Made by a program: the position numbers and the translations under genes. Below the pieces are notes generated by a model. It ran no database searches and was not told the DNA's origin. It saw only the letters and a list, made by a program, of their open reading frames with translations. DNA of 33,384 bases from JALTBU01 sp964410645 (GTDB lineage Bacteria > Campylobacterota > Campylobacteria > Campylobacterales > Nautiliaceae), in assembly GCA_964410645.1 (NCBI GenBank), contig CAYPHV010000013.1:1-33384 (forward strand), in the 5' to 3' direction. Below are positions 18,173 through 25,867 of the stretch, one piece after another; position 1 is the first letter of the stretch; the number at the start of each line of letters is the position of its first letter.

Positions 18173-18984
18173 AACCTGTTGTAACAGCACCGAATGAGAA
18201 TATTATAAATATTACTAACAATATTATTAAAAAATACGGCGTAAATACAGTCTGCTTTTCTTCAAAATGCCCGAATATCAGTGAATGCTTCGCAAGAAAA
18301 AGTGCAAGTTTTATGATTTTGGGCAGTATTTGCACAAGAAACTGCAGATTTTGCGGCGTAAACAAAGGAAAGCCGAAAGAACTTGATAAAAACGAACCAT
18401 TTAAAATAGCAAGCGCCGTTAAAGATATGGGATTAAAATATGTTGTAATCACTTCTGTTGACAGAGATGATTTGAAAGACTTTGGAAGCAGCCACTGGTT
18501 TAATGTAATTCAAAAAACAAACGAAATAAATCCTAATACAAGAATAGAAGCCCTGACCCCTGATTTTAAAGGCGACATAAATGCTCTTAATTTACTGGCA
18601 GCTTCAAGTGCATATAAACTTTCTCACAATATTGAAACAGTGAAAAGACTTCATAAAACATTAAAACCAAAAAGTTCTTATAAATTATCTTTAAAAGTTT
18701 TGGAATATTATTCAAAATTCAAACTTACAAAATCTTCAATAATAGTAGGCTTTGGAGAAACTTTCAAAGAAATTGAAAATACTATGAAAGATTTGCTAAA
18801 TGCCGGAGTATCCCAACTTACAATCGGACAGTATTTACAGCCGTCGCCCAGACATTATGAAATAAAAAAATATTACAGCGACAAAGAATTCAAACTTTTA
18901 AAAAATATGGCGTTAAATCTTGGATTTAAAGCGGTCGCAAGCGGAAATCTGGTCAGAAGCAGCTATTATGCAGACAAGCTGTAA
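18169..18984 (+). CDS. lipA: Lipoyl synthase (radical SAM)
   Basis: 271 residues. It inserts two sulfurs into octanoyl-lysine to make lipoyl groups. Both iron-sulfur sites are complete: the auxiliary cluster CX4CX5C with Cys29, Cys34 and Cys40, and the radical SAM cluster CTRNCRFC with Cys55, Cys59 and Cys62. The C-terminal LVRSSYYADKL provides the conserved Arg-Ser-Ser-Tyr, whose Ser binds the auxiliary cluster. The ATG overlaps the lipB stop by four bases. Placing lipB-lipA inside a glycolysis block upstream of the PDH genes indicates that the lipoylated complex is an integral part of this pathway. Confidence 0.96.
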   Translation: MKPVVTAPNENIINITNNIIKKYGVNTVCFSSKCPNISECFARKSASFMILGSICTRNCRFCGVNKGKPKELDKNEPFKIASAVKDMGLKYVVITSVDRDDLKDFGSSHWFNVIQKTNEINPNTRIEALTPDFKGDINALNLLAASSAYKLSHNIETVKRLHKTLKPKSSYKLSLKVLEYYSKFKLTKSSIIVGFGETFKEIENTMKDLLNAGVSQLTIGQYLQPSPRHYEIKKYYSDKEFKLLKNMALNLGFKAVASGNLVRSSYYADKL

Positions 18985-19014
18985 CAGTAAAAAAAACTTT
19001 TTTTAAGTGAGGTT

Positions 19015-19020
19015 TATAGT
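19015..19020 (+). promoter_or_regulatory. Weak candidate -10 box upstream of pfkA
   Basis: TATAGT (5/6 match to TATAAT) occurs 43 bases before the pfkA ATG in the 78-base gap after lipA. No -35 box is visible. The T-run at 18998-19004 just upstream could end the previous transcript or help the promoter. Readthrough from lipA is an equally good explanation for pfkA expression. Confidence 0.3.
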
Positions 19021-19062
19021 TTTTAATACATTATCTACTGAGCAATTTATAAAGGGGAAAAA

Positions 19063-20028
19063 ATGAATATAGCAATACTTACAAGCGGAGGCGACAGCAG
19101 CGGAATGAACGCTGCACTCAAAAAATTTGTCGAATATTCTTATCAAAAAGGATATACGCCTTATTTCGTTTACAAAGGTTTAGAAGGCCTCATTGACGGA
19201 AATATAAAAAAAGCCGAATACAAAGATGTCAGCGGGATAATTTATAGAGGCGGAACTATTATAAAATCAAGCCGGTCAATCAGATGGCTTGATCAACAAT
19301 ATAGAAAAAAAGCCTACGAGAATCTCAAAAAACACGCAATTGATGCACTGATTATTTTAGGAGGCGACGGAAGTTTCAGGGCGCTTAATGTTTTTTATAA
19401 TGAGTTTAAAGTCCCTTTTATGGGAATCCCAGCGACAATTGACAATGATATAGCCCTAAACGAATACTCAATAGGAGTTGATACCTCTTTAAATGTTATA
19501 AGAGAAGCGATTGACGATATAAGAGACACTGCAAGCTCTTTCAGCGGAAGAGCTTTTGTAATCGAAACCATGGGAAGAGAATGCGGATATCTGGCATTAA
19601 CAAGCGCTGTTGCCAACGGAGCTGAAATGTGTCTGATTCCAGAAGTAAAATATAATCTTGAAAACTTAAAAAAACGGTTTTTAAAAGAAATAAAAAACGG
19701 AAGGGATTATTTTATAGCAATCGCCGCCGAAGGTCTTAAAATTTCCGGACAAATAAAAAACTGGTTTGAAAAAGAAATCGGACTAGAAAGCAGAGTAACA
19801 ATTTTGGGACATATACAAAGAGGCGGAAGTCCAACTGTAGTGGAAAGGCTAAGAGCCGCTGAATTCGTGGCAACCGCTCTTGACAATATTCAGCATTATC
19901 CCAATAAAATAGTTACATATTGTGATGACAAATTTATTTTAAAAGATCTAAAAGAAATAGAAAATTCGACATACATACTTGATCAAAAAATGCTTGAACT
20001 GGCAAAACCATTAATGGGAAGGAACTAA
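19063..20028 (+). CDS. pfkA: ATP-dependent 6-phosphofructokinase
   Basis: 321 residues, the normal length for bacterial PfkA, which commits fructose 6-phosphate to glycolysis. Motifs: ILTSGGDSSGMNAAL (ATP loop), ILGGDGSFRAL with Gly103 where pyrophosphate-dependent enzymes have Asp, and IPATIDNDIAL with catalytic Asp127 (Ala where PPi enzymes have Lys); both positions favour ATP as donor. IETMGRECGYLAL and HIQRGGSP complete the site. The ATG has AAAGGGG five bases upstream. Well-studied Campylobacterota such as Campylobacter jejuni and Helicobacter pylori lack PfkA, so its presence makes a full downward Embden-Meyerhof route possible here. Confidence 0.96.
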   Translation: MNIAILTSGGDSSGMNAALKKFVEYSYQKGYTPYFVYKGLEGLIDGNIKKAEYKDVSGIIYRGGTIIKSSRSIRWLDQQYRKKAYENLKKHAIDALIILGGDGSFRALNVFYNEFKVPFMGIPATIDNDIALNEYSIGVDTSLNVIREAIDDIRDTASSFSGRAFVIETMGRECGYLALTSAVANGAEMCLIPEVKYNLENLKKRFLKEIKNGRDYFIAIAAEGLKISGQIKNWFEKEIGLESRVTILGHIQRGGSPTVVERLRAAEFVATALDNIQHYPNKIVTYCDDKFILKDLKEIENSTYILDQKMLELAKPLMGRN

Positions 20029-20030
20029 CA

Positions 20031-21608
20031 ATGAATAAAATCAATATTCCAAATCTTATATCAAATTATTTTTATTTAAAACCGAATCCACAGAATAAAG
20101 ATGAAAGAATTTCTTTTGGCACAAGCGGGCACAGGGGAAGTTCAAACGATAAAACTTTTAATGAAGAACATATTTTGGCAATTTCCCAGGCAATAGCCAG
20201 ATACAAAAAAGAAAACAATATAAACGGTCCTGTTTTTATAGGAAAAGACACACATGCCCTCTCAGTCCCCGCTGAAATGAGTGCAATTAAAGTACTGACT
20301 GCAAACGGTATAAAAGTGGTAATAAACAACGATTATACGCCGACACCCGTAATTTCCCATACCATTATAGAATATAATAAAAAAAATACTCTATCTGACG
20401 GAATTGTTATAACACCTTCGCATAATCCGCCTTATGACGGCGGTTTCAAATATAATTCAATTGACGGAGGAGCAAGTGAGAGCAAAATAACGAAAAAAAT
20501 TGAATCATATTCAAACGAATATTTGGAAAACAAAAACTATAAAACAATTAATTATGAAAAAGCACTAAAAAAAATCAAAACAGACGATTTTATAACGCCA
20601 TATGTAAAAGATTTGAATAAAATAGTCGATATGGATTTAATAAAAAAATCAAAATTAAAAGTAGCCGCCGACCCTCTTGGAGGCAGCGCAATCCCTGTAT
20701 ATAAAAAAATAAACGAAATATGGGGACTTGATTTTGATATTAAAGATTCAAATGTTGATTTTACCTTTTCTTTTATGCCCCCCGATAAAGACGGACAGAT
20801 AAGAATGGACTGTTCAAGCCCTTACGCTATGAGCAATCTATTAAAGCTTAAAGATCAATACGATTTGGCTTTTGCAAACGATACGGATTCGGACAGACAC
20901 GGAATAGTCACTCCAAAAGGCGGGCTTATTAATCCAAATCATTATTTAAGCGTAGCTATGTGGTATTTATTCAAGCACAGAAACTGGCCAAAACACCTTA
21001 AAGTTGGAAAAACGGTTGTTACTTCTTCAATGATTGATATAATTGCCAATTCTCTTGGCATAGAAGTTTATGAAACACCTGTGGGATTTAAATATTTTGG
21101 AAAAGGTCTTTATGAAGGATGGCTGGGATTTGCAGGAGAAGAAAGTGCGGGGGCCAGTTTTCTAAGATTTGACAAAAATGTATGGAGCAGTGATAAAGAC
21201 GGAATCATTATGAATTTACTGGCAATTGAAATAATGGCAAAAACAGGAAAAGACATAGCCGATATTTATGCCGGATTTGAATCCGAATTTGGAAAAAGCT
21301 ATTATAAAAGGGTAGATGCCCCGGCAAGTAAAGAACAAAAAGAGATGTTAAAATCAATAACTCATCTTAATATAAAAAATTTAGCCGGAGAAAAAATAGA
21401 AAAATTTTATACAAAAGCCCCAGGCAATAACGAACCGATTGGAGGCATGAAAATAACTACTCAAAATTCATGGGTGGCATTCAGACCAAGCGGAACAGAA
21501 GATATTTACAAAATATATGCAGAAAGTTTTGTTTCCAAACAACATTTGGAAAAAATAATAGAAGAAATTCAGGATATATTAAAAAAAATATTTAAGGATT
21601 TGAAATGA
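20031..21608 (+). CDS. pgm: Phosphoglucomutase (alpha-D-glucose specific)
   Basis: 525 residues, slightly shorter than E. coli Pgm (546). It interconverts glucose 1-phosphate (from GlgP) and glucose 6-phosphate. The four alpha-phosphohexomutase regions are all intact: SFGTSGHRGSS at the N-terminus, catalytic Ser130 in TPSHNPPYDGGFKYN, metal loop NDTDSDRHG, sugar loop GEESAGASF, and phosphate loop FRPSGTEDIYKIY. This contrasts with the degenerate mutase half of the 839-residue fusion in the opposite operon. The ATG lies two bases after the pfkA stop with GGAAGGA upstream, and the stop overlaps the next gene as ATGA. Confidence 0.96.
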   Translation: MNKINIPNLISNYFYLKPNPQNKDERISFGTSGHRGSSNDKTFNEEHILAISQAIARYKKENNINGPVFIGKDTHALSVPAEMSAIKVLTANGIKVVINNDYTPTPVISHTIIEYNKKNTLSDGIVITPSHNPPYDGGFKYNSIDGGASESKITKKIESYSNEYLENKNYKTINYEKALKKIKTDDFITPYVKDLNKIVDMDLIKKSKLKVAADPLGGSAIPVYKKINEIWGLDFDIKDSNVDFTFSFMPPDKDGQIRMDCSSPYAMSNLLKLKDQYDLAFANDTDSDRHGIVTPKGGLINPNHYLSVAMWYLFKHRNWPKHLKVGKTVVTSSMIDIIANSLGIEVYETPVGFKYFGKGLYEGWLGFAGEESAGASFLRFDKNVWSSDKDGIIMNLLAIEIMAKTGKDIADIYAGFESEFGKSYYKRVDAPASKEQKEMLKSITHLNIKNLAGEKIEKFYTKAPGNNEPIGGMKITTQNSWVAFRPSGTEDIYKIYAESFVSKQHLEKIIEEIQDILKKIFKDLK

Positions 21609-23485
21609 ATTTAATACAAAAATACAAAATACCTACTCCTAAGGAAAAAAAAGTAAAAATAAGCGAAAATTTAAGTTTTAATATATTTCCCTGCGTTTTA
21701 AAAATAGATATGCCTATTCACAAAAGCGATGTAGGCGCTGTAATTACAGACATCAAAGACAAAGAAGAATTAAAAAAAGCCGGTGAAATAATATTAAGTA
21801 ATTTGAAAGCAAATAATATCGAATATAATGAAAATACTAATTTTTTAATCCAGGAAGAAATCAAAGGTATTGAACTGATTATCGGAGGTAAATTCGATTC
21901 TATTTTTGAAGAAGTATTGATTTTCGGCAGCGGAGGAACTTTGGTGGAAGTTGAAAAAGATATAACTTATATTGATACAAATTCGGATGAAAATGAAATA
22001 TTAAGTGCTATTAAAAAAACAAAAATATCAAAAATTTTTCCTGAGTTCAGAGGCAAAAAATATAATATAAAAACTGTAATTGATACCATAAAAAAACTGC
22101 AAAATATGTTCAAAAACGAAGATATAACCGAATTTGACATAAATCCTCTAATAATCAACGAAACAGGCGTTTATGCAATTGACACCAGAATAAAAAAGGG
22201 CAAAAAAGAGAAAAAAAGCCCTGTTTCCAAAACACATTCTATTTTTGACAATAAAAATATTGCAATATTCGGAGCAACTGATAAACCAGCAAAAGTAGGA
22301 TTTGCAATTGCAAAAAATTCTCTGAATTCAAAAGCTAATATATTTTTTGTAAATCCCCATTTAAATGTTTTATTCAATAAAAAAGTTTATAATTCCACCG
22401 ATAAACTTCCAAATATTGACACCAGTGTAATAGCGATTCCTACCCAGTATGTTTTAAATACCGTTAAAGATATGGCAAAAAAAGGATGCAAAAATTTTAT
22501 AATCATTTCAGCGGGATTTAAAGAAATCGGAAATATTGAAGCCGAAAAAAAACTAAACGGTTTGGCTAAAAAATATAATTTAAACATTGTAGGGCCAAAC
22601 TGCCTCGGAATTTATAACAGTGAAAAAAATCTTAATTTAACTTTTGCAAAAAGCTCTGTTTATAAAGGCACTATCGGAATGATTTCCCAATCAGGTGCGG
22701 TATTAGCCGCAATAATGGATAAAGCGGCACATGAAAAAATAGGATTTTCACATATTATTTCAATGGGAAATATGGCTGATTTTAATTTTCCAGATGCCAT
22801 AAATGAGCTTAATAATAACAATTTATGCAAGACTATTTCCATTTATGCAGAAGGAATTCAATACGGAAAAGAATACTTAAAAGCTATCAGAAATTCAAAA
22901 AAAGAAATATTTATTTTTAAAGCCGGGAAAAGCAAAGCCGCAAAAAAAGCCGCTTTTTCTCATACAGGAAATTTGGCGGGAGACTTTGAAATGTTTAAAA
23001 TTTTAAGCGAAAACGCCGGCGCAGTATTTACAAAATCGGTTGAAAGCCTAATTTATATTCCAAAATACAAAGCAAAAGAAGTGATTATCGTTACAAACGC
23101 GGGAGGCCCCGGAACAATTTTAACCGATTTAGTCACTCAAAAAACTACGCTTTATCAGCTTAAAAATGAAACAAAAGAAAAATTAGACAAAATATTGCCT
23201 TCTACATGGTCTCATAATAATCCTATTGATATTATAGGAGATGCTACAAGTGAAAGATTTAAAAATACCCTTGAAATTGTAAAAGATTTGAGCAATTTGA
23301 TTTATGTGATTATCACACCCCAGTTTATGACCGACAGTCTTGATATTGTCAAAACAATTGCTATGTATAAAAATACAGTGCCAATATTACTGGGTAAAGA
23401 AAGTTTTATCGAAGCTGAAAAATATCTTGAAAAAATAAATAAACTTTATTTTAATTCGCTTGAAGAAGCTTCAAAAGTTTTATAA
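21605..23485 (+). CDS. ADP-forming acyl-/acetyl-CoA synthetase, fused beta-alpha
   Basis: 626 residues. Residues 1-200 are an ATP-grasp (beta-type) domain with IHKSDVGAVITDI and FGSGGTLVEVEKDITY, somewhat short at its N-terminus. Residues 212-626 are the alpha part: CoA-binding fold NIAIFGATDKPAKVGFAI, PNCLGIYN, MISQSGAVLAA, and the phosphorylated His453 in FSHTGNLAGDFEMF. Such NDP-forming synthetases convert acyl-CoA, ADP and phosphate to acid, CoA and ATP. The domain order beta-then-alpha is the reverse of the best known archaeal/protist fusions. With PDH downstream it most likely makes acetate and ATP from acetyl-CoA; the acyl preference, and whether it acts instead as a protein acyltransferase-like protein, cannot be decided here. 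The ATG overlaps the pgm stop. Confidence 0.85.
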   Translation: MNLIQKYKIPTPKEKKVKISENLSFNIFPCVLKIDMPIHKSDVGAVITDIKDKEELKKAGEIILSNLKANNIEYNENTNFLIQEEIKGIELIIGGKFDSIFEEVLIFGSGGTLVEVEKDITYIDTNSDENEILSAIKKTKISKIFPEFRGKKYNIKTVIDTIKKLQNMFKNEDITEFDINPLIINETGVYAIDTRIKKGKKEKKSPVSKTHSIFDNKNIAIFGATDKPAKVGFAIAKNSLNSKANIFFVNPHLNVLFNKKVYNSTDKLPNIDTSVIAIPTQYVLNTVKDMAKKGCKNFIIISAGFKEIGNIEAEKKLNGLAKKYNLNIVGPNCLGIYNSEKNLNLTFAKSSVYKGTIGMISQSGAVLAAIMDKAAHEKIGFSHIISMGNMADFNFPDAINELNNNNLCKTISIYAEGIQYGKEYLKAIRNSKKEIFIFKAGKSKAAKKAAFSHTGNLAGDFEMFKILSENAGAVFTKSVESLIYIPKYKAKEVIIVTNAGGPGTILTDLVTQKTTLYQLKNETKEKLDKILPSTWSHNNPIDIIGDATSERFKNTLEIVKDLSNLIYVIITPQFMTDSLDIVKTIAMYKNTVPILLGKESFIEAEKYLEKINKLYFNSLEEASKVL

Positions 23486-23502
23486 ACTTTTTTGAGCTTC
23501 TT
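23463..23502 (+). terminator. Hairpin at the end of the acyl-CoA synthetase gene
   Basis: AAGAAGCT (23463-23470) pairs with AGCTTCTT (23495-23502); inside it CAAAAGTTT pairs with AAAC-TTTT-TT-G around a TAT loop with small bulges. The stem spans the stop codon. Only a short, interrupted T-rich tail (TTAATTTATA) follows, so it may be a weak terminator or an mRNA 3'-end stabiliser before the PDH operon promoter. Confidence 0.5.
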
Positions 23503-23520
23503 AATTTATACTAAATTAAG
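23500..23520. repeat. Perfect 9+9 inverted repeat upstream of the PDH operon
   Basis: CTTAATTTA-TAC-TAAATTAAG is a perfect dyad with a three-base centre, 53 bases upstream of the predicted -10 box. A partial copy of one half, TACATTAAG, recurs at 23543-23551. It resembles a dimeric-repressor operator, although its left arm overlaps the preceding hairpin by three bases. Confidence 0.45.
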
Positions 23521-23573
23521 ATTAAATTCTCAAGAAAATTAGTACATTAAGCATTTTTTAAGACAATATGAGT

Positions 23574-23579
23574 TATAAT
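23574..23579 (+). promoter_or_regulatory. Predicted -10 box of the PDH operon
   Basis: TATAAT in GAGTTATAATAAATT, preceded by the T-run CATTTTTTA in place of a -35 box. Transcription would begin near 23586, 24 bases before the AhpD-like ATG. This also argues against the ATG at 23568, which lies upstream of the box. Confidence 0.7.
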
Positions 23580-23609
23580 AAATTAAATAAAATTTTTAAG
23601 GAGGGTGGA

Positions 23610-23942
23610 ATGGAAGAAAAGTTAGAAGAAATTAAAAAATTGGTGGGAAAACTTCAAAAGGAAGTTCCAGGAGAAATAGAAGGATTTTTGAATTTTTTAC
23701 AAAAAGCAGAAAAAAAAAGTGCTATAAGCGCTAAAAATAAAGAGATTATAAATGTTTCCCTGGCTGTTGCAGCACAGTGCGAATGGTGTATTGCCTTTCA
23801 TACAAAGAACGCCTTAAAATTGGGCGCCAGTGAAAAGGAACTGATTGAAGCCGGAATGCAGGCTGTTGTTATGCACGGCGGTCCTGCGCTTATGTATATG
23901 ACGCCTTTGCTTAAATCAATTGAAGAGTTTGATCATGAATAG
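23610..23942 (+). CDS. AhpD-like / carboxymuconolactone decarboxylase family protein
   Basis: 110 residues from the ATG at 23610, chosen because AAGGAGG (23598-23604) precedes it and the promoter's -10 box lies 31 bases upstream. The single CMD domain has the redox centre CEWCIAFH, i.e. Cys57-x-x-Cys60-x-x-x-His64, the same spacing as the Cys-Cys-His proton-relay site of Mycobacterium tuberculosis AhpD, followed by KLGASEKELIEAGMQAVVM. In that organism AhpD is reduced by lipoylated E2 (DlaT) and Lpd and passes electrons to AhpC. Here the gene is first in an operon containing E2 and Lpd, so a lipoyl-linked thiol/peroxide role is a reasonable inference. The stop overlaps pdhA by eight bases. 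Confidence 0.87.
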   Translation: MEEKLEEIKKLVGKLQKEVPGEIEGFLNFLQKAEKKSAISAKNKEIINVSLAVAAQCEWCIAFHTKNALKLGASEKELIEAGMQAVVMHGGPALMYMTPLLKSIEEFDHE

Positions 23943-24906
23943 CGCGAGAGTGGAAAAGTTTTATTATTTAATGAAACTCGGACGTGAATTTGAATTAAAA
24001 GCAAAAGAGCATTATATGCTGGGGGATATAGCGGGTTTCTTGCATCTTGATATAGGCCAGGAAGCTGTAAGCGTCGGAACAATGAGAGGCTTTGACAAAG
24101 GAGACGTATTTACCCATTACCGAGAACATGTGCTTGCTATTGCAAGAGGGATGGACCCGAAACTTATTATGGCTGAACTTTTTGGTAAAAAAACCGGCAT
24201 CAGCAAAGGAAAAGGCGGCAGTATGCATCTTTTTAGCCCAAAGCTCAGCTTTTACGGAGGCGATGCAATAGTCGGAGGCCATCTTCCTTTGGCTGTAGGA
24301 TGCGCATATGCAAGAAAACTACAGGGCGAAAAAGCGGGTGTTTTCGCAATATTCGGAGACGGTGCAAGTAATGCCGGCGCTTTTTTTGAAAGTATAAATA
24401 TCGCAAGTGCATGGAAACTGCCTATTATGTTTTTTGCGGAAAATAATTATTATGCAATAGGAACTCACATTTCATGGGTCAGCCCTTTTGTTGATTTAAA
24501 AGAAAAAGCAAAAAATTATATGCCGACTTTTGAGTGTGACGGTATGGATGTATTTGATGTATATAATACGGTAACCAAGGCCAAAGAAATTATTGAAAAC
24601 GGCCTAGGCCCTGTATTTGTAGAAGCCAAAACATACAGATATGAAGGCCACTCAATGAGTGATGCCGGAAAATACAGAAGTGAGGAAGAACTTGAAATAT
24701 TTAAAAAAAAGGATCCTATCGAAAACTTAAAGAAAAAAGCACTTGAAGAAAATCTGGTTGATGAAAAATATTTCAACGCACTGGACAGGAAGGTTGAACA
24801 GACAGTAAACGAAGCGGTTTCTTTTGCAAAAAATTCGCCGGAACCCGATACTCAGGAATTATATGACAATGTTTTTTGTAAGGAGTGTGACAATGCTATA
24901 TCGTAA
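23935..24906 (+). CDS. pdhA: Pyruvate dehydrogenase E1 component, alpha subunit
   Basis: 323 residues from the ATG at 23935 (GAAGAG seven bases upstream; an in-frame TTG at 23920 is less likely). This is the alpha half of a heterotetrameric 2-oxoacid dehydrogenase E1. GFLHLDIGQEAVSVG, HYREHVLAIARG and GKGGSMHLF are diagnostic, and GDGASNAGAFFESIN holds the thiamine-diphosphate/Mg2+ motif (GDG...N). The motifs best fit pyruvate or acetoin dehydrogenase E1-alpha. Its neighbours ppsA, the aldolase and lpd point to pyruvate. The stop lies 14 bases inside pdhB, so the two subunits are coupled. Autotrophic Campylobacterota usually use pyruvate:ferredoxin oxidoreductase, so a PDH is noteworthy. Confidence 0.93.
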   Translation: MNSARVEKFYYLMKLGREFELKAKEHYMLGDIAGFLHLDIGQEAVSVGTMRGFDKGDVFTHYREHVLAIARGMDPKLIMAELFGKKTGISKGKGGSMHLFSPKLSFYGGDAIVGGHLPLAVGCAYARKLQGEKAGVFAIFGDGASNAGAFFESINIASAWKLPIMFFAENNYYAIGTHISWVSPFVDLKEKAKNYMPTFECDGMDVFDVYNTVTKAKEIIENGLGPVFVEAKTYRYEGHSMSDAGKYRSEEELEIFKKKDPIENLKKKALEENLVDEKYFNALDRKVEQTVNEAVSFAKNSPEPDTQELYDNVFCKECDNAIS

Positions 24907-25867
24907 CGCGTTAAACAAGGCTATTGATGAGTGTATGGAATCAGATGCAAGTGTTGTAATTTTGGGAGAAGATGTCGGAAGATACGGAGGAAGCTACCGG
25001 GTCAGCGAAGGACTTTTTAGCAAATACGGGGGGAAAAGAGTAATCGATACACCCATAGCAGAGCTTAGCATAGTGGGCAATTCCGTAGGAATGGCGATAG
25101 CCGGACTTAGACCGATTGCCGAAATTATGACGGAAAATTTTTCGCTTTTGGCACTGGATCAGATTATTAACCATATGGGCAAACTCAGATATATGAGCGG
25201 GGGCAAAATAACTCTTCCTATGGTTGTAAGAATGCCAGGAGGCGTTTCAAAACAACTTGCGGCACAGCACAGTGAAAGTTATGAAAGTTTGTATACCGCT
25301 CAGCCAGGGCTAATTGTATTAGCTGCAAGCAACGCAACTTATGCATATTATGGGCTTAAATGGGCCATTAGAAGCAATAATCCTATAATTTTTTTAGAAC
25401 ATGAGCTTTTATATTCCATGGATACGGATTTTAAAAAAACAGACAATTTTAACCCTTTTAAAGCTGAAGTTGTAAAAAGTGGGAAAGACTTGACAATTAT
25501 TACTTATTTAAAAATGAGATATGACGTTCTTGAAGCTCAAAAAAAACTCCAGGATCAAGGAATTGACGCCGAAATTATCGATTTAAACTCCCTAAGGCCA
25601 CTCGATATTGAAACAATTGCCGCATCAGTCAAAAAAACAAAAAAATGTGTAATTGTGGAAGAAGATCATAAAACAGGCGGCATGGGAGGGGAAATAACCG
25701 CACAGATTATGGAAAATTGTTTTTATGATTTGGATGCTCCGATTTTAAGAATAGCCGGAGTTGATGTGCCTGTTCCTTATAACAGAAAGCTTGAGCTTGC
25801 CTCAATTCCAACACCTGAAAAAATAGTAAATAAAATACTTGACTGGAAGGCTAAAAATGGAATATAA
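24893..25867 (+). CDS. pdhB: Pyruvate dehydrogenase E1 component, beta subunit
   Basis: 324 residues from the ATG at 24893, with AAGGAG seven bases upstream; a longer frame opening at 24824 has no ribosome-binding site and lies inside pdhA. The beta-subunit motifs are plain: LGEDVGRYGG, DTPIAELSIVGNSVGMAIAG, MPGGVSKQLAAQHSES (normally RMPxGGG..GAQHSQS), and a C-terminal transketolase domain with VEEDHKTGGMGGEI. It forms the alpha2beta2 E1 with PdhA and decarboxylates pyruvate onto the lipoyl arm of E2. The stop overlaps pdhC by 11 bases. Confidence 0.93.
   Translation: MLYRNALNKAIDECMESDASVVILGEDVGRYGGSYRVSEGLFSKYGGKRVIDTPIAELSIVGNSVGMAIAGLRPIAEIMTENFSLLALDQIINHMGKLRYMSGGKITLPMVVRMPGGVSKQLAAQHSESYESLYTAQPGLIVLAASNATYAYYGLKWAIRSNNPIIFLEHELLYSMDTDFKKTDNFNPFKAEVVKSGKDLTIITYLKMRYDVLEAQKKLQDQGIDAEIIDLNSLRPLDIETIAASVKKTKKCVIVEEDHKTGGMGGEITAQIMENCFYDLDAPILRIAGVDVPVPYNRKLELASIPTPEKIVNKILDWKAKNGI

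Noticed and set aside
18989..19004. A8-C-T7 tract as an intrinsic terminator after lipA
   Set aside because: The stem would be only A-T pairs with almost no loop, too weak to support as a terminator; transcription may read through into pfkA.
23568..23609. Longer N-terminus for the AhpD-like protein
   Set aside because: This ATG lies upstream of the predicted -10 box, while the ATG at 23610 has a near-perfect ribosome-binding site.
24824..24892. Longer N-terminus for pdhB
   Set aside because: It would overlap pdhA by 83 bases and adds no recognisable sequence; AAGGAG precedes the ATG at 24893.
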